Shown here in pieces: positions 17,648 through 26,286 of a stretch of DNA of 64,000 nucleotides (position 1 is its first letter; every line of letters starts with the position of its first letter). A program made the translations under genes and the position numbers. The notes below the pieces were generated by a model, which ran no database searches, had not been told where the DNA came from, and saw only the letters and a program-made list of their open reading frames with translations. Source of the stretch: Nematocida homosporus (lineage: Eukaryota > Microsporidia); NCBI RefSeq assembly GCF_024244095.1, contig NW_026250684.1, forward strand, positions 62,001 through 126,000, in the 5' to 3' direction.

Positions 17648-18324
17648 CGGCGCAGAATAGCACATACTCAGCTATACATTTAGCTGGGTTAACGTTGGGT
17701 TAGTTTGAGATAGTATTGAGATAGGCCAACAACAATAAATTACTTGCTTTAATTGATATGGTATTGTGTTATGATTGGTGTTGGTGTTGTGTTATGATTA
17801 CTACTATGTTGGTATTGTATTATTTTACAACCACATTAATTCTATCCTAACTCAGTAGACAGTTAGGTGATTGAGTAATTGAATAGTGCAATAAGTAATT
17901 AGGCACACATTTGGCTAGAGATACGCTTGTTATAAATTAGACACTTAATTAGACAGCTATTCAACCCGGCACAATACAACCATCAAGCACTTAATTAGAT
18001 ATCAAATTAAGATAACTTAACATACTTTAACTCAACCCAACCTAACTCAACCTAACCCAACCTAACCCAATACCAATCCAACCTAACACCAACTCAACTC
18101 AACCCAATACCAACCTAACACAACCTAACACAACCTAACCTAATTCAAATAATAAAATAGATACTTATTGAGATAATAAAATAGATACTAACCCAACACT
18201 AACCTAATCTTAGTCTAATAGCAATTATACACACAATTAGATAGCCGGTTAGTGCTAAATTGAAGAGATTAAGATTGAGTTACAGCAGGACCTCCTAAAT
18301 GCCACGTAAAGTTTATTTTTACGA
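17648..18324. other. Intergenic spacer, GT-rich then CA-rich, with a direct repeat
   Basis: The 677-bp spacer begins GT-rich (GTTGGGTTAGTTTGAG) after the RanGAP stop and becomes CA-rich (CCTAACCCAACCTAACCC) before the next gene. A 17-bp direct repeat ATAATAAAATAGATACT occurs at 18149-18165 and 18173-18189. I see no gene. Confidence 0.65.
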
Positions 18325-20262
18325 ATGAGAAGAATACAGCCGCAGAAAGGAGAGCCAAAGCATACAGACCTAGCTGATCTAGAGACGAAAGAGCCGTCAA
18401 CTCAGCTAGGCAAGTATCTCCGGCTCAAAAAGGTCTTTTCCGGCCAGGGGGTATCGGAGTATGCGGGGGTTTCAACCACTACTGCCGAAACAGTCCGCTG
18501 GATAGAGATTGAAGGAGTAGAGGCCGAGAAAGAAGGGTACGTGGCCCGTCTAGAAGCCGTGCAGCAGCACCAAAAGGACAGCATTCCAATACTGCCCCGC
18601 ATACTGCACTGGACAGTTCAAGGATCCTCAGTGCTACTAGTAACCGAAGCCCGTGCCGAACAAAGTCTACTATCTTTCCTTGAAGGCCTTATTCTTAATG
18701 AAGCTCTTATCAGACAAATATCCACTCAACTACTATCCGTGTGCGCATGGCTAGAGAAGAAGGAGTGCTGCACTCCGATTAGTATTGAAACTGCCCGTAT
18801 AGATTGTCTCGGCCGTGTGTATTTACATAGTCCTTCTCTTTGGAAAGAGTTCTTAGGCCTTGAGTTAGCTGAAACAGAGAAACAGTCATCTGCCGAACGA
18901 ATACGACATTTAGGCTTGTGTTTATTAGCATTAGGAGGGGGTAAAATCAGCCCCAGCATTCTGCTCAGCAGTCAACTATCTACACTAAGCGAGCCGGATC
19001 AGGATAAGCTACAAAGAGCTATTATTGAACAGATTGAGCATATCCCAGTGCCTTGCTTTAAAGAAGTTGTTCTACTCGCTCTTTCTGCTCCTTACACTAG
19101 TAGTTTAATAGAAGAGATTCAAGCTCTGCACTTCTTCTACCCCGAGTCAAAGAGCTTAGACTTATGTGCATGCGGACGCGGGAGCGAACTCGGCATTCCT
19201 GACGGGGAAGAGTACGAGCCAGTCTTAAACAATCCAGGACGAGGTCCTAATTCAGAGTCTATTTATGACCACGAGGCCGGAGTGGCCGTTAAAGCTTCTA
19301 CTTTAGATAAGGATATGTTCTCATTTCAGATGCACTTCTTCCGGAGTTGTAAGCGAGTCTCCTTTTGTTTCAACAAACGAGAAGATACGGTAGAGAGTGT
19401 TATTAGAGAGATGGAAGATGAAGGCTTAGCTGAAGAAGAACAGGTGGATCTGATCAAAGCCCACATGGAGAATCTCATCGAGAAGATTGAGGAGAAGGAA
19501 GAAGAGGAGAAGAAGAAGGAGGAAGAGAGTAAAGAGAAGGAAGAGAAGAAGAAAGAGAAGAAGGAAGAGAAGAAAGAGGAGGAAAAGGAAAAGAAGAAAG
19601 AGATCAAAGAGAGCAAAGAGAGTAAAGAGAGTAAAGAGAAGAAAAAGAATGGAAATCGCAGTAAAGAGAGTTCTCCTGAGAATTCAGTGCATTCTTCTGA
19701 GGATAGTATTGAGTATCCAACTACTGAATGCAAAGACATCCAGCCGGTCTACGATTTTGCCTTAGAAGTAGCTACGCTGGTTAAGCGGACTAAAAGTACG
19801 GCTGAGAGTTGGAACAATTTATTGAAGCGCCAAGACGTACGTACAGTTGGGGATTTGCGTATGTTAGTGGAGGAGGACTGGGAGATGCTTGAACTACCTG
19901 TCTTTGCCTCGCGTGCGATGAAGAACGTCTTATTTGGAGAGAGTTATAGGCCATTTAGGGAAAAGATGCTTGGGGTGGATGATAGTTTGAAGGAGTACGA
20001 GCATGCTAGCCCGGTTGAGGAGTTGTTAATGGATACGGCGGAAAGGCATGCTCGTCCTGAGCTATTCAGTGACTGGGTACAGAAAGTTAAGTGCCAAGAC
20101 ATTCGGACAGTAGGAGAGTTGAAGTTACTACGGGAGGAAGACTGGGAGCATTTAGAGCTATCGGTCTTTTCCTATCGGGTAATTCGCAATGCTGTCTTTC
20201 GTCAAAGTAAGTGCCTGGACCAACGAGTGCTGCGTAAGGAGGACTCTGGGCCGGCCATATAA
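18325..20262 (+). CDS. WNK-like pseudokinase with an OSR1/WNK-type PF2 domain and two SAM-like repeats
   Basis: The 645-aa protein has four parts. Residues about 27-230 have the spacing of a protein kinase N-lobe and hinge (YLRLKKVFSGQGVSEYAG near the Gly-loop position), but no catalytic Lys, HRD or DFG is visible, so it is a pseudokinase. Residues about 345-395 (VSFCFNKREDTVESVIREME, then VDLIKAHMENLI) fit the PF2/OSR1-C domain that follows WNK kinase domains and binds RFxV peptides. Residues about 385-450 are a Lys/Glu coiled-coil-like tract. Residues about 495-545 and 585-632 are two copies of a helical unit (QD(V/I)RTVG(D/E)L, then EEDWE-LEL-VF), SAM-like in shape. What it scaffolds is unknown. 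The WNK relation is inferred from domain order and motifs. Confidence 0.8.
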   Translation: MRRIQPQKGEPKHTDLADLETKEPSTQLGKYLRLKKVFSGQGVSEYAGVSTTTAETVRWIEIEGVEAEKEGYVARLEAVQQHQKDSIPILPRILHWTVQGSSVLLVTEARAEQSLLSFLEGLILNEALIRQISTQLLSVCAWLEKKECCTPISIETARIDCLGRVYLHSPSLWKEFLGLELAETEKQSSAERIRHLGLCLLALGGGKISPSILLSSQLSTLSEPDQDKLQRAIIEQIEHIPVPCFKEVVLLALSAPYTSSLIEEIQALHFFYPESKSLDLCACGRGSELGIPDGEEYEPVLNNPGRGPNSESIYDHEAGVAVKASTLDKDMFSFQMHFFRSCKRVSFCFNKREDTVESVIREMEDEGLAEEEQVDLIKAHMENLIEKIEEKEEEEKKKEEESKEKEEKKKEKKEEKKEEEKEKKKEIKESKESKESKEKKKNGNRSKESSPENSVHSSEDSIEYPTTECKDIQPVYDFALEVATLVKRTKSTAESWNNLLKRQDVRTVGDLRMLVEEDWEMLELPVFASRAMKNVLFGESYRPFREKMLGVDDSLKEYEHASPVEELLMDTAERHARPELFSDWVQKVKCQDIRTVGELKLLREEDWEHLELSVFSYRVIRNAVFRQSKCLDQRVLRKEDSGPAI

Positions 20263-20347
20263 ATAAACGCATATACGGACTTGATTGTTTGGCTGGATAG
20301 GTGGTTGTCTTGGTAAAGGGATTGGGTTGTTGTTTGGCTACAAACTG

Positions 20348-22018
20348 ATGGTTACAGATTGGTCTATAAATAGGCGACAAAAAGTGCTAGGTATGAAGCA
20401 ACTAGGTGAGCTTATGAAGGATAAGGAAAGAGTTTCTAAGCTTATGCGCTTGTTAAGAGCGGAAGGCGGGTCTTTGTTGGTGGACTATACAAAGACACAC
20501 ATTGAAGAGGGTGACATCAAGTCCTGGGAGGAGCGTTTAGAGGGGATGCAGATCGGTGACCGGGTTAAGGAGATGTTTAGTGGGCAGAAGATTAACTATA
20601 CAGAGGACCGGCCTGTTCTTCATGTTAAGCTGCGTTCTCAGAATGTTATTGCAGCGATGCAGAAAGAGAGTAGCCAGGGACTTGACCCGGAAGAAGAAGC
20701 TATTGCTAAAGAGTTGCTCTCTCTTAAGCGAATTGCGGAGTCGTTTACGAATGGGACGATGATGGGTGCTTCAGGGAAGCCGATCAAAAATGTGGTGAAC
20801 ATTGGTATTGGTGGAAGTGATTTGGGCCCAAGACTTCTTACTGCAGCTCTTGCCCCTCTTAGTAATCCAAAAGGATCTCTTTTCCGCTATGTGTCTAATG
20901 TTGATGCTCAGGAGATGCACGCCTGTACGGCCGATCTTTCTTTGGAGGAGACAGTCTTTGTGATTGTATCTAAGACATTCACAACTCAGGAAACTCTGGA
21001 GAATGCCCGGATTGCTTTGCAGAAAGTTATCGAGGCTCATCCAGGCAAGGCACAACAAGACGTGGTCCGAGCTCATTTCTTAGCAGTTACAGCGGCCAAG
21101 CAGAAGGCCACGGCCTTTGGTATCTTAGAGGAGAACATTCTGGACATGTGGGACTTTGTGGGCGGTCGGTACTCGCTCTGGTCTTGTGTCAGTCTTTCCT
21201 CCGCGCTAGCTATGGGCTTCCCGGCCTTCTTAGAAATGCTAGCCGGGGCAGCCGCCATGGACAACCACTTCTTGAACACGCCGGTACGAGATAACCTGCC
21301 AATGTTTCATGCCATGGTCGAGTGCAAGTACTTCAACGAGTACGGGTTCAATAACAAGTGTGTTGTTCCCTACGACCACTACTTAAAGCTTTTACCAGCC
21401 TATCTGCAACAATGCGAGATGGAGTCCAACGGTAAGTCCTGCACCAAAGACGGGTCACTTCTACTCCCGGAAAGGTTCATTTCTTCCGGAGTAGACACCT
21501 CCAAGCAAACAGCGCCTATTGTTTGGGGCGGAGTTGGCACCGATGTCCAACACTCCTACTTCCAACTTCTTCACCAAGGAACTATTCGGGTTCTTACCGA
21601 GTTCCTTATTCCCGCCAATCCAAAAATCAGCACCACCAGAGCATCATCTGAAGCCAAAAACTCAACCGCACATGATGTCCTGATAGCCAACTGCCTAGCC
21701 CAATCCCGAGCTCTAATGCTCGGCCGTGACAACGAAGACAAGAACAAGTATTTCACCGGCAACCGCCCATCCATCACACTTATCTACGACCAACTATCTC
21801 CATTCACTCTAGGGCTTCTTATTGCCCTCTATGAGCATAAGATCTTTGTACAAGGCCTTATCTGGAACATCAACTCCTACGACCAATTCGGAGTCGAGCT
21901 AGGCAAAGTCCTCGCCAAAGAAATCCTTTCTCAAGTAGAGCAACAAAGATCAAGCCCCGATTTTGATCCATCCACCACCGCCCTCCTACAGCACTACTAC
22001 TCCCTAAGAAAGAAATAA
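20348..22018 (+). CDS. PGI1: Glucose-6-phosphate isomerase
   Basis: This enzyme interconverts glucose-6-phosphate and fructose-6-phosphate in glycolysis. The visible family marks are LLVDYTKTHI, FSGQKINYTEDRPVLHV, NIGIGGSDLGPRL (sugar-phosphate loop), FVGGRYSLWS (signature 1) and NINSYDQFGVELGK (signature 2). At 556 aa it is full length. The frame extends upstream only through a TTG, so the ATG at 20348 (MVTDWS), which aligns with the usual N-terminus, is the start. It lies 85 bp after the pseudokinase stop. Confidence 0.97.
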   Translation: MVTDWSINRRQKVLGMKQLGELMKDKERVSKLMRLLRAEGGSLLVDYTKTHIEEGDIKSWEERLEGMQIGDRVKEMFSGQKINYTEDRPVLHVKLRSQNVIAAMQKESSQGLDPEEEAIAKELLSLKRIAESFTNGTMMGASGKPIKNVVNIGIGGSDLGPRLLTAALAPLSNPKGSLFRYVSNVDAQEMHACTADLSLEETVFVIVSKTFTTQETLENARIALQKVIEAHPGKAQQDVVRAHFLAVTAAKQKATAFGILEENILDMWDFVGGRYSLWSCVSLSSALAMGFPAFLEMLAGAAAMDNHFLNTPVRDNLPMFHAMVECKYFNEYGFNNKCVVPYDHYLKLLPAYLQQCEMESNGKSCTKDGSLLLPERFISSGVDTSKQTAPIVWGGVGTDVQHSYFQLLHQGTIRVLTEFLIPANPKISTTRASSEAKNSTAHDVLIANCLAQSRALMLGRDNEDKNKYFTGNRPSITLIYDQLSPFTLGLLIALYEHKIFVQGLIWNINSYDQFGVELGKVLAKEILSQVEQQRSSPDFDPSTTALLQHYYSLRKK

Positions 22019-22621
22019 CATCTTACGTTACGCACTCAGTCTTCATTTACATATTCATTTATTTAGTCTACCAATTACATACGACTTAACTTAATCAGCT
22101 ACTCACAGAACTCACTTAACTTAACTGCTCACATAGTTAATCCAGCTACACATACACTTAGACATATACTTAAAGATCTACTTAAACTAACACATTTACT
22201 TAAACAACTACTTAAACTAGCTCATCTATTTATACTTATACACAACTACTTAAACATATACTTATACACAACTACTCATACATAACCCAATTACACATCT
22301 ATTTATACTTAAACACAACTACTTATACAACTACTTAAGCATAACTACTTATACACAACTCTTACACATAACCCAATACTAACACCCACTTATACTTATA
22401 TATATATCTTATGAAAATTCACACATAACCAAATTCAAATTCAAACAGAATACAAACCAAACCAAAACCAAACAACAACCAAAGACTAAATCCAACCCAA
22501 TACTAACCCAAATCCAACCCGTTATTGACCTACTTAACCCCAACCACCCCAAGATTAACCCACTTAATCTCTAAATCGCTAAGTAACTGTCTATTTTCTT
22601 TTTATTTTTGTATCCCTGTAT
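22019..22621. other. Intergenic CA-rich spacer with ACTTATACACAACT-like repeats
   Basis: The 603-bp region between PGI1 and RPS6 has degenerate repeats of ACTTAAACA/ACTTATACACAACT (about 22150-22390), then CCAAACCAAAACC-type sequence. It ends TTTATTTTTGTATCCCTGTAT before RPS6. I see no gene. Confidence 0.65.
22600..22621 (+). promoter_or_regulatory. RPS6 start-proximal element with CCC motif
   Basis: A T-rich stretch is followed by CCC (22614-22616) ending 5 bases before the ATG. CCC motifs just upstream of the start codon are known to mark transcription start regions of highly expressed microsporidian genes. Confidence 0.55.
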
Positions 22622-23290
22622 ATGAAGCTTAGTATTGCCAATCCAGCCAGAACTACTCAAACAGTAGTTGAAGTAGAAAATCACGTTGAAGCCGTGTTAT
22701 ACGAGAAACAGATCGGAGATATTATTGAGGCTGAATTTATTGGACCAGAATGGAAAGGCTTTCTTTTAAAGATCACTGGAGGAGCAGATAAGCAAGGATT
22801 CCCAATGAAGCCTGGTGTTCAGAAGCAAGAACGAGTGCGTTTATTGCTTAAGAAGGGCGATGTTGGCTTCCGATGCAACCGAGATGGTTTAAGAAGACGT
22901 AAGACAGTCCGAGGATGCATTGTTTCTAAGGAGATTCGAGTGCTTAACTTAGCCGTACTTAAGGAAGGCGAACATGTCTTTGAAGGCTTTAATGACCGAG
23001 TAACTCCTTTACCTAAGGGACCTAAAAGAGCAACTAAGATCAGAAAGCTCTTTAACTTAAGCAACGATGTGACTGACTTAGAACCGTACGTAATTGGCCA
23101 TGAGAAGACTCTTAAGAATGGAGAGACCGTTATTGTCAAACCAAAGATTCAACGGCTTGTTACAGAGAAGAAGAAGGAGAGATGGGCAAGACGAATTACT
23201 GAACGTATTGCCAGACAGACCAAGAGTCGGCAGAAGAAGATTGCTTACTTTGCCATGCTTAAGGAGAGAGGAATCACTGTCAGCAAATAA
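22622..23290 (+). CDS. RPS6: 40S ribosomal protein S6 (eS6)
   Basis: eS6 is a small-subunit ribosomal protein. Diagnostic segments are EWKGFLLKITGGADKQGFPMK, the VRLLLKKGDVGFR segment, RRRKTVRGCIV, LPKGPKRATKIRKLFNLS and VKPKIQRLV. The protein has 222 aa, shorter than yeast (236) or human (249). The C-terminal Ser cluster (RRxSS) that S6 kinases phosphorylate in animals and yeast is absent, since the protein ends KERGITVSK. No intron is needed to reach the family's N-terminus (MKLSIANP). Confidence 0.97.
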   Translation: MKLSIANPARTTQTVVEVENHVEAVLYEKQIGDIIEAEFIGPEWKGFLLKITGGADKQGFPMKPGVQKQERVRLLLKKGDVGFRCNRDGLRRRKTVRGCIVSKEIRVLNLAVLKEGEHVFEGFNDRVTPLPKGPKRATKIRKLFNLSNDVTDLEPYVIGHEKTLKNGETVIVKPKIQRLVTEKKKERWARRITERIARQTKSRQKKIAYFAMLKERGITVSK

Positions 23291-23509
23291 ACAATTGAGT
23301 TGAGTTAGTATTATGGTGTGTATTAAGTTGGTGTTAAGTTGTGTAGTATAATGGTATGATGATAGTATTATGGTGTGTATTGCGTTGCGTACTATAATAG
23401 TATTATGTTGTGTGCTATGATAGTATTATGTTGCGTATTGAGTTGTGTACTATGTGTGTACTACGTTGTGTATTAAGTTGTGAAATTCGTGATATTTAAT
23501 GGCATTGGG

Positions 23510-24580
23510 TTAGTTGCGGATCTCGCCTTCTTCAAGGGAGTCGGAGGAGTTGGGTTGGGTTAGTTGGGCTTGGTAGGCTTGTTGTAGGGTTTGGTACTCT
23601 TGGTGGAGGTTTATTTGTAGAGATTGGAGGTACTTGGTGAGGTTGGGCTGGTGGGGGAAGTACTGGGGGAGGAGAGAGAAGAACTGAGGGAGGAGAGAGA
23701 AGAACTGGGCGGGGTTCTGGTTGAGAAGGACTCCTTTTTCGTAGAAGGCTTGCTTGATGAGTTGGCGGGCTTTGATCCGGTGCTTCTTCTTGGCTTGTTT
23801 GATGAGATTGGGGTAAAGCTCAGTGGGTAGATTGGTTTGGGGTGGTGTATTATGGCCTTCGTTGATTAGACTTTCTATTTCTTTAAGTGTGGCTTGGTAG
23901 TCGGATTCTTTAACTAGAACTTGATTGATAAAGATGTATCCTGTTTGGGCTAAAACACTTAATAGATCGTTTTCTTGTTCGGATGTAAACCCTGGAATCT
24001 TACTTAGATCTTTAAGAGCGGACCAGGCAAAATCTAGTCTGGGAATTATGGCCTGGGCTTGAATAAGTCTTTCGGCCAGGCGAGCAATAGGCACCTCAGG
24101 GTGCAACCAATCATTGGTCTTAGTATTGACTAATTGACTGGAGTTGGCTTTCATTCGTTTAGTCGGTTCATCTAAAGAACCTATGCGCTTGCTTACTTCT
24201 AACCAGGCCTTAAACTGGTGCATAAAAGGATGGTTGGGCACATAGTACTCTGATTTGCTAATTATAGCCACTATCTTCTGCCAAGTTACTCGATCATCAA
24301 TCTCTCCTTGATCTAGCCAACAAATTGATTCGCGTTCTCTTATAACTATTGAAGGCACGTCACTTTCTTTGTTTATCTTAAAGTGATTGAGTTGATCTTT
24401 ACGTTCTGCTTCTCTAGAGTATTCTTCTGGTGATTCCCTTGAATTTGGCAGTCCCAACTCCTGGTCTGCGGAGTAAACCTTAGCCATCTCTAATCTAATC
24501 CATTCCTCAGGGACAAGCACCCATCTTTCAAACCCAGTATCCCAGCGAAATACTCGGCCTAGTAAGTCCACATACTCCAT
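23510..24580 (-). CDS. Uncharacterised helical protein
   Basis: The 356-aa protein begins MEYVDLLGRVFRWDTG and is mostly charged and helical. A repeated QFFSLLPQFFSLLPQYF block (two near-identical heptad-like units) lies near residues 293-310, followed by a Gln-rich helix and the acidic end DSLEEGEIRN. The N-terminal W/F-rich segment (FRWDTGFERWVL) loosely recalls the start of Tat-SF1/CUS2-type proteins, but no RRM follows. I do not recognise the family. It lies tail-to-tail with RPS6 and head-to-head with the C2H2 gene (123 bp apart). Confidence 0.7.
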   Translation of the reverse strand: MEYVDLLGRVFRWDTGFERWVLVPEEWIRLEMAKVYSADQELGLPNSRESPEEYSREAERKDQLNHFKINKESDVPSIVIRERESICWLDQGEIDDRVTWQKIVAIISKSEYYVPNHPFMHQFKAWLEVSKRIGSLDEPTKRMKANSSQLVNTKTNDWLHPEVPIARLAERLIQAQAIIPRLDFAWSALKDLSKIPGFTSEQENDLLSVLAQTGYIFINQVLVKESDYQATLKEIESLINEGHNTPPQTNLPTELYPNLIKQAKKKHRIKARQLIKQAFYEKGVLLNQNPAQFFSLLPQFFSLLPQYFPHQPNLTKYLQSLQINLHQEYQTLQQAYQAQLTQPNSSDSLEEGEIRN

Positions 24581-24703
24581 GGAAAGATTTTAGCTACTGC
24601 CAGCTAACTGATTGGATCAAGTGCCACTTTCTATCTAACAAGCAAATGGTTGGATAGAATTTCCCCTAGATGAATAGATTAGCATAACCAAGGGGTTGGG
24701 TAA

Positions 24704-25240
24704 ATGGAACGCAACAGGGCAAAGAACCGTGAAGACCTAAATTACTCAGAAGATTCAGAAAGATCCCGGCCACGCCGCCGGAGCAGCTCTAAGCAACAGT
24801 CTCCTAGTGAGTCCGATTATGACTATCCAAGTCTGCCTGACGAACCCAACCGCATGGCATCCTTTAATATCCTTGCTAACTGTGCCGCCAAGGAGCTCAA
24901 ACTCCTCTCCACCCACAATGCCGACCTGCTGGAAAAAGAGAACGTCGAGTCAGTCGAAGCCACCTACTCCGACCTAGAGGACGAACTCAATGTCGAATTT
25001 CCCATGGTCTATGTGGGCGGCAAGAAAGTCTTCAAATGTACTTTCCATGGCTGCAAAAAGGTCTTCCCATCGCTTAGTCGAATGCGCCGGCATTACATTA
25101 TCCACACAGGCGTTAAACCCTTCAAATGTCTTAACTCTGAATGTCCTAAGTCTTTCTCACGTCGCGACAATATGATCCAGCACTACAAAGGCCATTGTTT
25201 GTTCTCCAAGAAATCACAAAGCTCTGACTCCAATGAGTAG
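24704..25240 (+). CDS. C2H2 zinc-finger protein, putative transcription factor
   Basis: The 178-aa protein has a charged, Arg/Ser-rich N-terminus (RSRPRRRSSSK) and an acidic middle. Near its end are two adjacent C2H2 fingers: FKCTFHGCKKVFPSLSRMRRHYIIH, then FKCLNSECPKSFSRRDNMIQHYKGHC, joined by a TGVKP linker (the classical TGEKP type). The second finger uses His and Cys at its end (HYKGHC), or His-x3-His if H at the K-G-H position is used. Paired fingers with this linker are typical of fungal sequence-specific DNA-binding factors. The target is unknown. A nuclear location is inferred. Confidence 0.85.
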   Translation: MERNRAKNREDLNYSEDSERSRPRRRSSSKQQSPSESDYDYPSLPDEPNRMASFNILANCAAKELKLLSTHNADLLEKENVESVEATYSDLEDELNVEFPMVYVGGKKVFKCTFHGCKKVFPSLSRMRRHYIIHTGVKPFKCLNSECPKSFSRRDNMIQHYKGHCLFSKKSQSSDSNE

Positions 25241-25684
25241 TTGGTTAATACACCCTGTGAATAAAGATTCTGGCTAGCACTAAGTTGGCAGTAGGCCATT
25301 ACTACGTTGATTGAGCACCCAATCCACCACCCAGGATTCAGTCCCATTCAACTTATCCTTGTCCTACCCATCTAAAACTCTATTGGGTTACTATTGCAGC
25401 CGCCCTCTAATTGGGTTAGCATTCAATTAGTATTGAGTTAGTATTAGTATCTTATCTAGTATTAGGTTAGTATTTGATTTACTAGACAACCTCAATATTT
25501 AACATAAACGTACACCTTTTCTTTTCTTATCTCTTCATTCCAATCCAATACTAAACCCAGCACAATCTAACACAACACAACACAACACAATCCAAATCAA
25601 CTTAACACAAATCAACTTAACACAATCCAAATCTAACATAATACTATCTATTCTATTTTTAGTTTTAAATTTTACCCCCTTGAA
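25241..25684. other. Intergenic spacer with GT-to-CA switch
   Basis: After the C2H2 gene the sequence is GT-rich (TTAGTATTGAGTTAG). From about 25490 it turns CA-rich (CACAACACAACACAAC) up to RPS17. I see no gene. Confidence 0.65.
25660..25684 (+). promoter_or_regulatory. RPS17 start-proximal element: TTTAAATTTTA plus CCCCC
   Basis: The block contains TTTTAAATTTTA followed by CCCCC (25675-25679), which ends 5 bases before the ATG, the same distance as in RPS6. This fits the microsporidian CCC-type signal with a very short 5' leader. Confidence 0.55.
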
Positions 25685-26059
25685 ATGGGCAGAGTTAGTA
25701 CTAAGCTAATTAAGAATGCAGCAAAACAGTTCGTAGAAAAACACTATACAAACTTAACCCTTGATTTCTACCAAAACAGGGATGTCTTAGAAAGTGTATC
25801 GATTATTAAGGGAAAGAAGTTGCGCAACAAAATATCTGGATACGCAACTAGACTAATGAAACGTACTAGGTATGGCCGAGTAAAGGGAGTCTCAATTAAG
25901 GCGCAAGAAGAGGAGAGAGAAAGAAACGACAACTTTGTTCCTTCTGAGAGTATCATTGATGTGGAGAGATTGGAAGTAGACAATGTTACAATGTCAATGA
26001 TTAAACATGTTGGCTTAACGGGTAGCTACTTTGTCTCAACTTCAGAGAACAACCAATAA
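25685..26059 (+). CDS. RPS17: 40S ribosomal protein S17 (eS17)
   Basis: eS17 is a small-subunit ribosomal protein. MGRVSTKLIKNAAKQF, the GKKLRNKISGYATRLMKR core and the KAQEEERERNDNFVP segment match the family along its length. The 124-aa size is close to yeast (136). No intron is apparent. Confidence 0.97.
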   Translation: MGRVSTKLIKNAAKQFVEKHYTNLTLDFYQNRDVLESVSIIKGKKLRNKISGYATRLMKRTRYGRVKGVSIKAQEEERERNDNFVPSESIIDVERLEVDNVTMSMIKHVGLTGSYFVSTSENNQ

Positions 26060-26286
26060 AAGGTAGTAGTGAGTTTAGTTTAGATTAGTATTGAGTTAGG
26101 TTGTGTTGGATTGGGTTGTGTTGTGTTAGGTTGGTTTAGTATTGTGTTAGGTTTAGATTGTGTTAGGTTTAGATTAGTATTGAGTTGGTATGGTATTGGA
26201 TTGAGTTGAGTTGAGTTGGTTAATGTGATACCAACCTAATGAGATACTAACTTAATCTAATGAGATACTAACTTAAGAGGATTGCT

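Noticed and set aside
17990..18140. Telomere-like CCTAACCCAACC runs
   Set aside because: The units vary in length and sequence and occur in many internal spacers. They are spacer low-complexity DNA, not telomeric arrays.
20285..20347. N-terminal extension of PGI1 starting at TTG
   Set aside because: A TTG start is not credible in this eukaryote, and the ATG at 20348 aligns with the normal N-terminus. Similar TTG or GTG extensions were dropped for genes starting at 30517, 37626, 40219, 46867, 49890, 52339 and 53151. For MUS81 the TTG and two upstream ATGs were dropped to avoid overlap.
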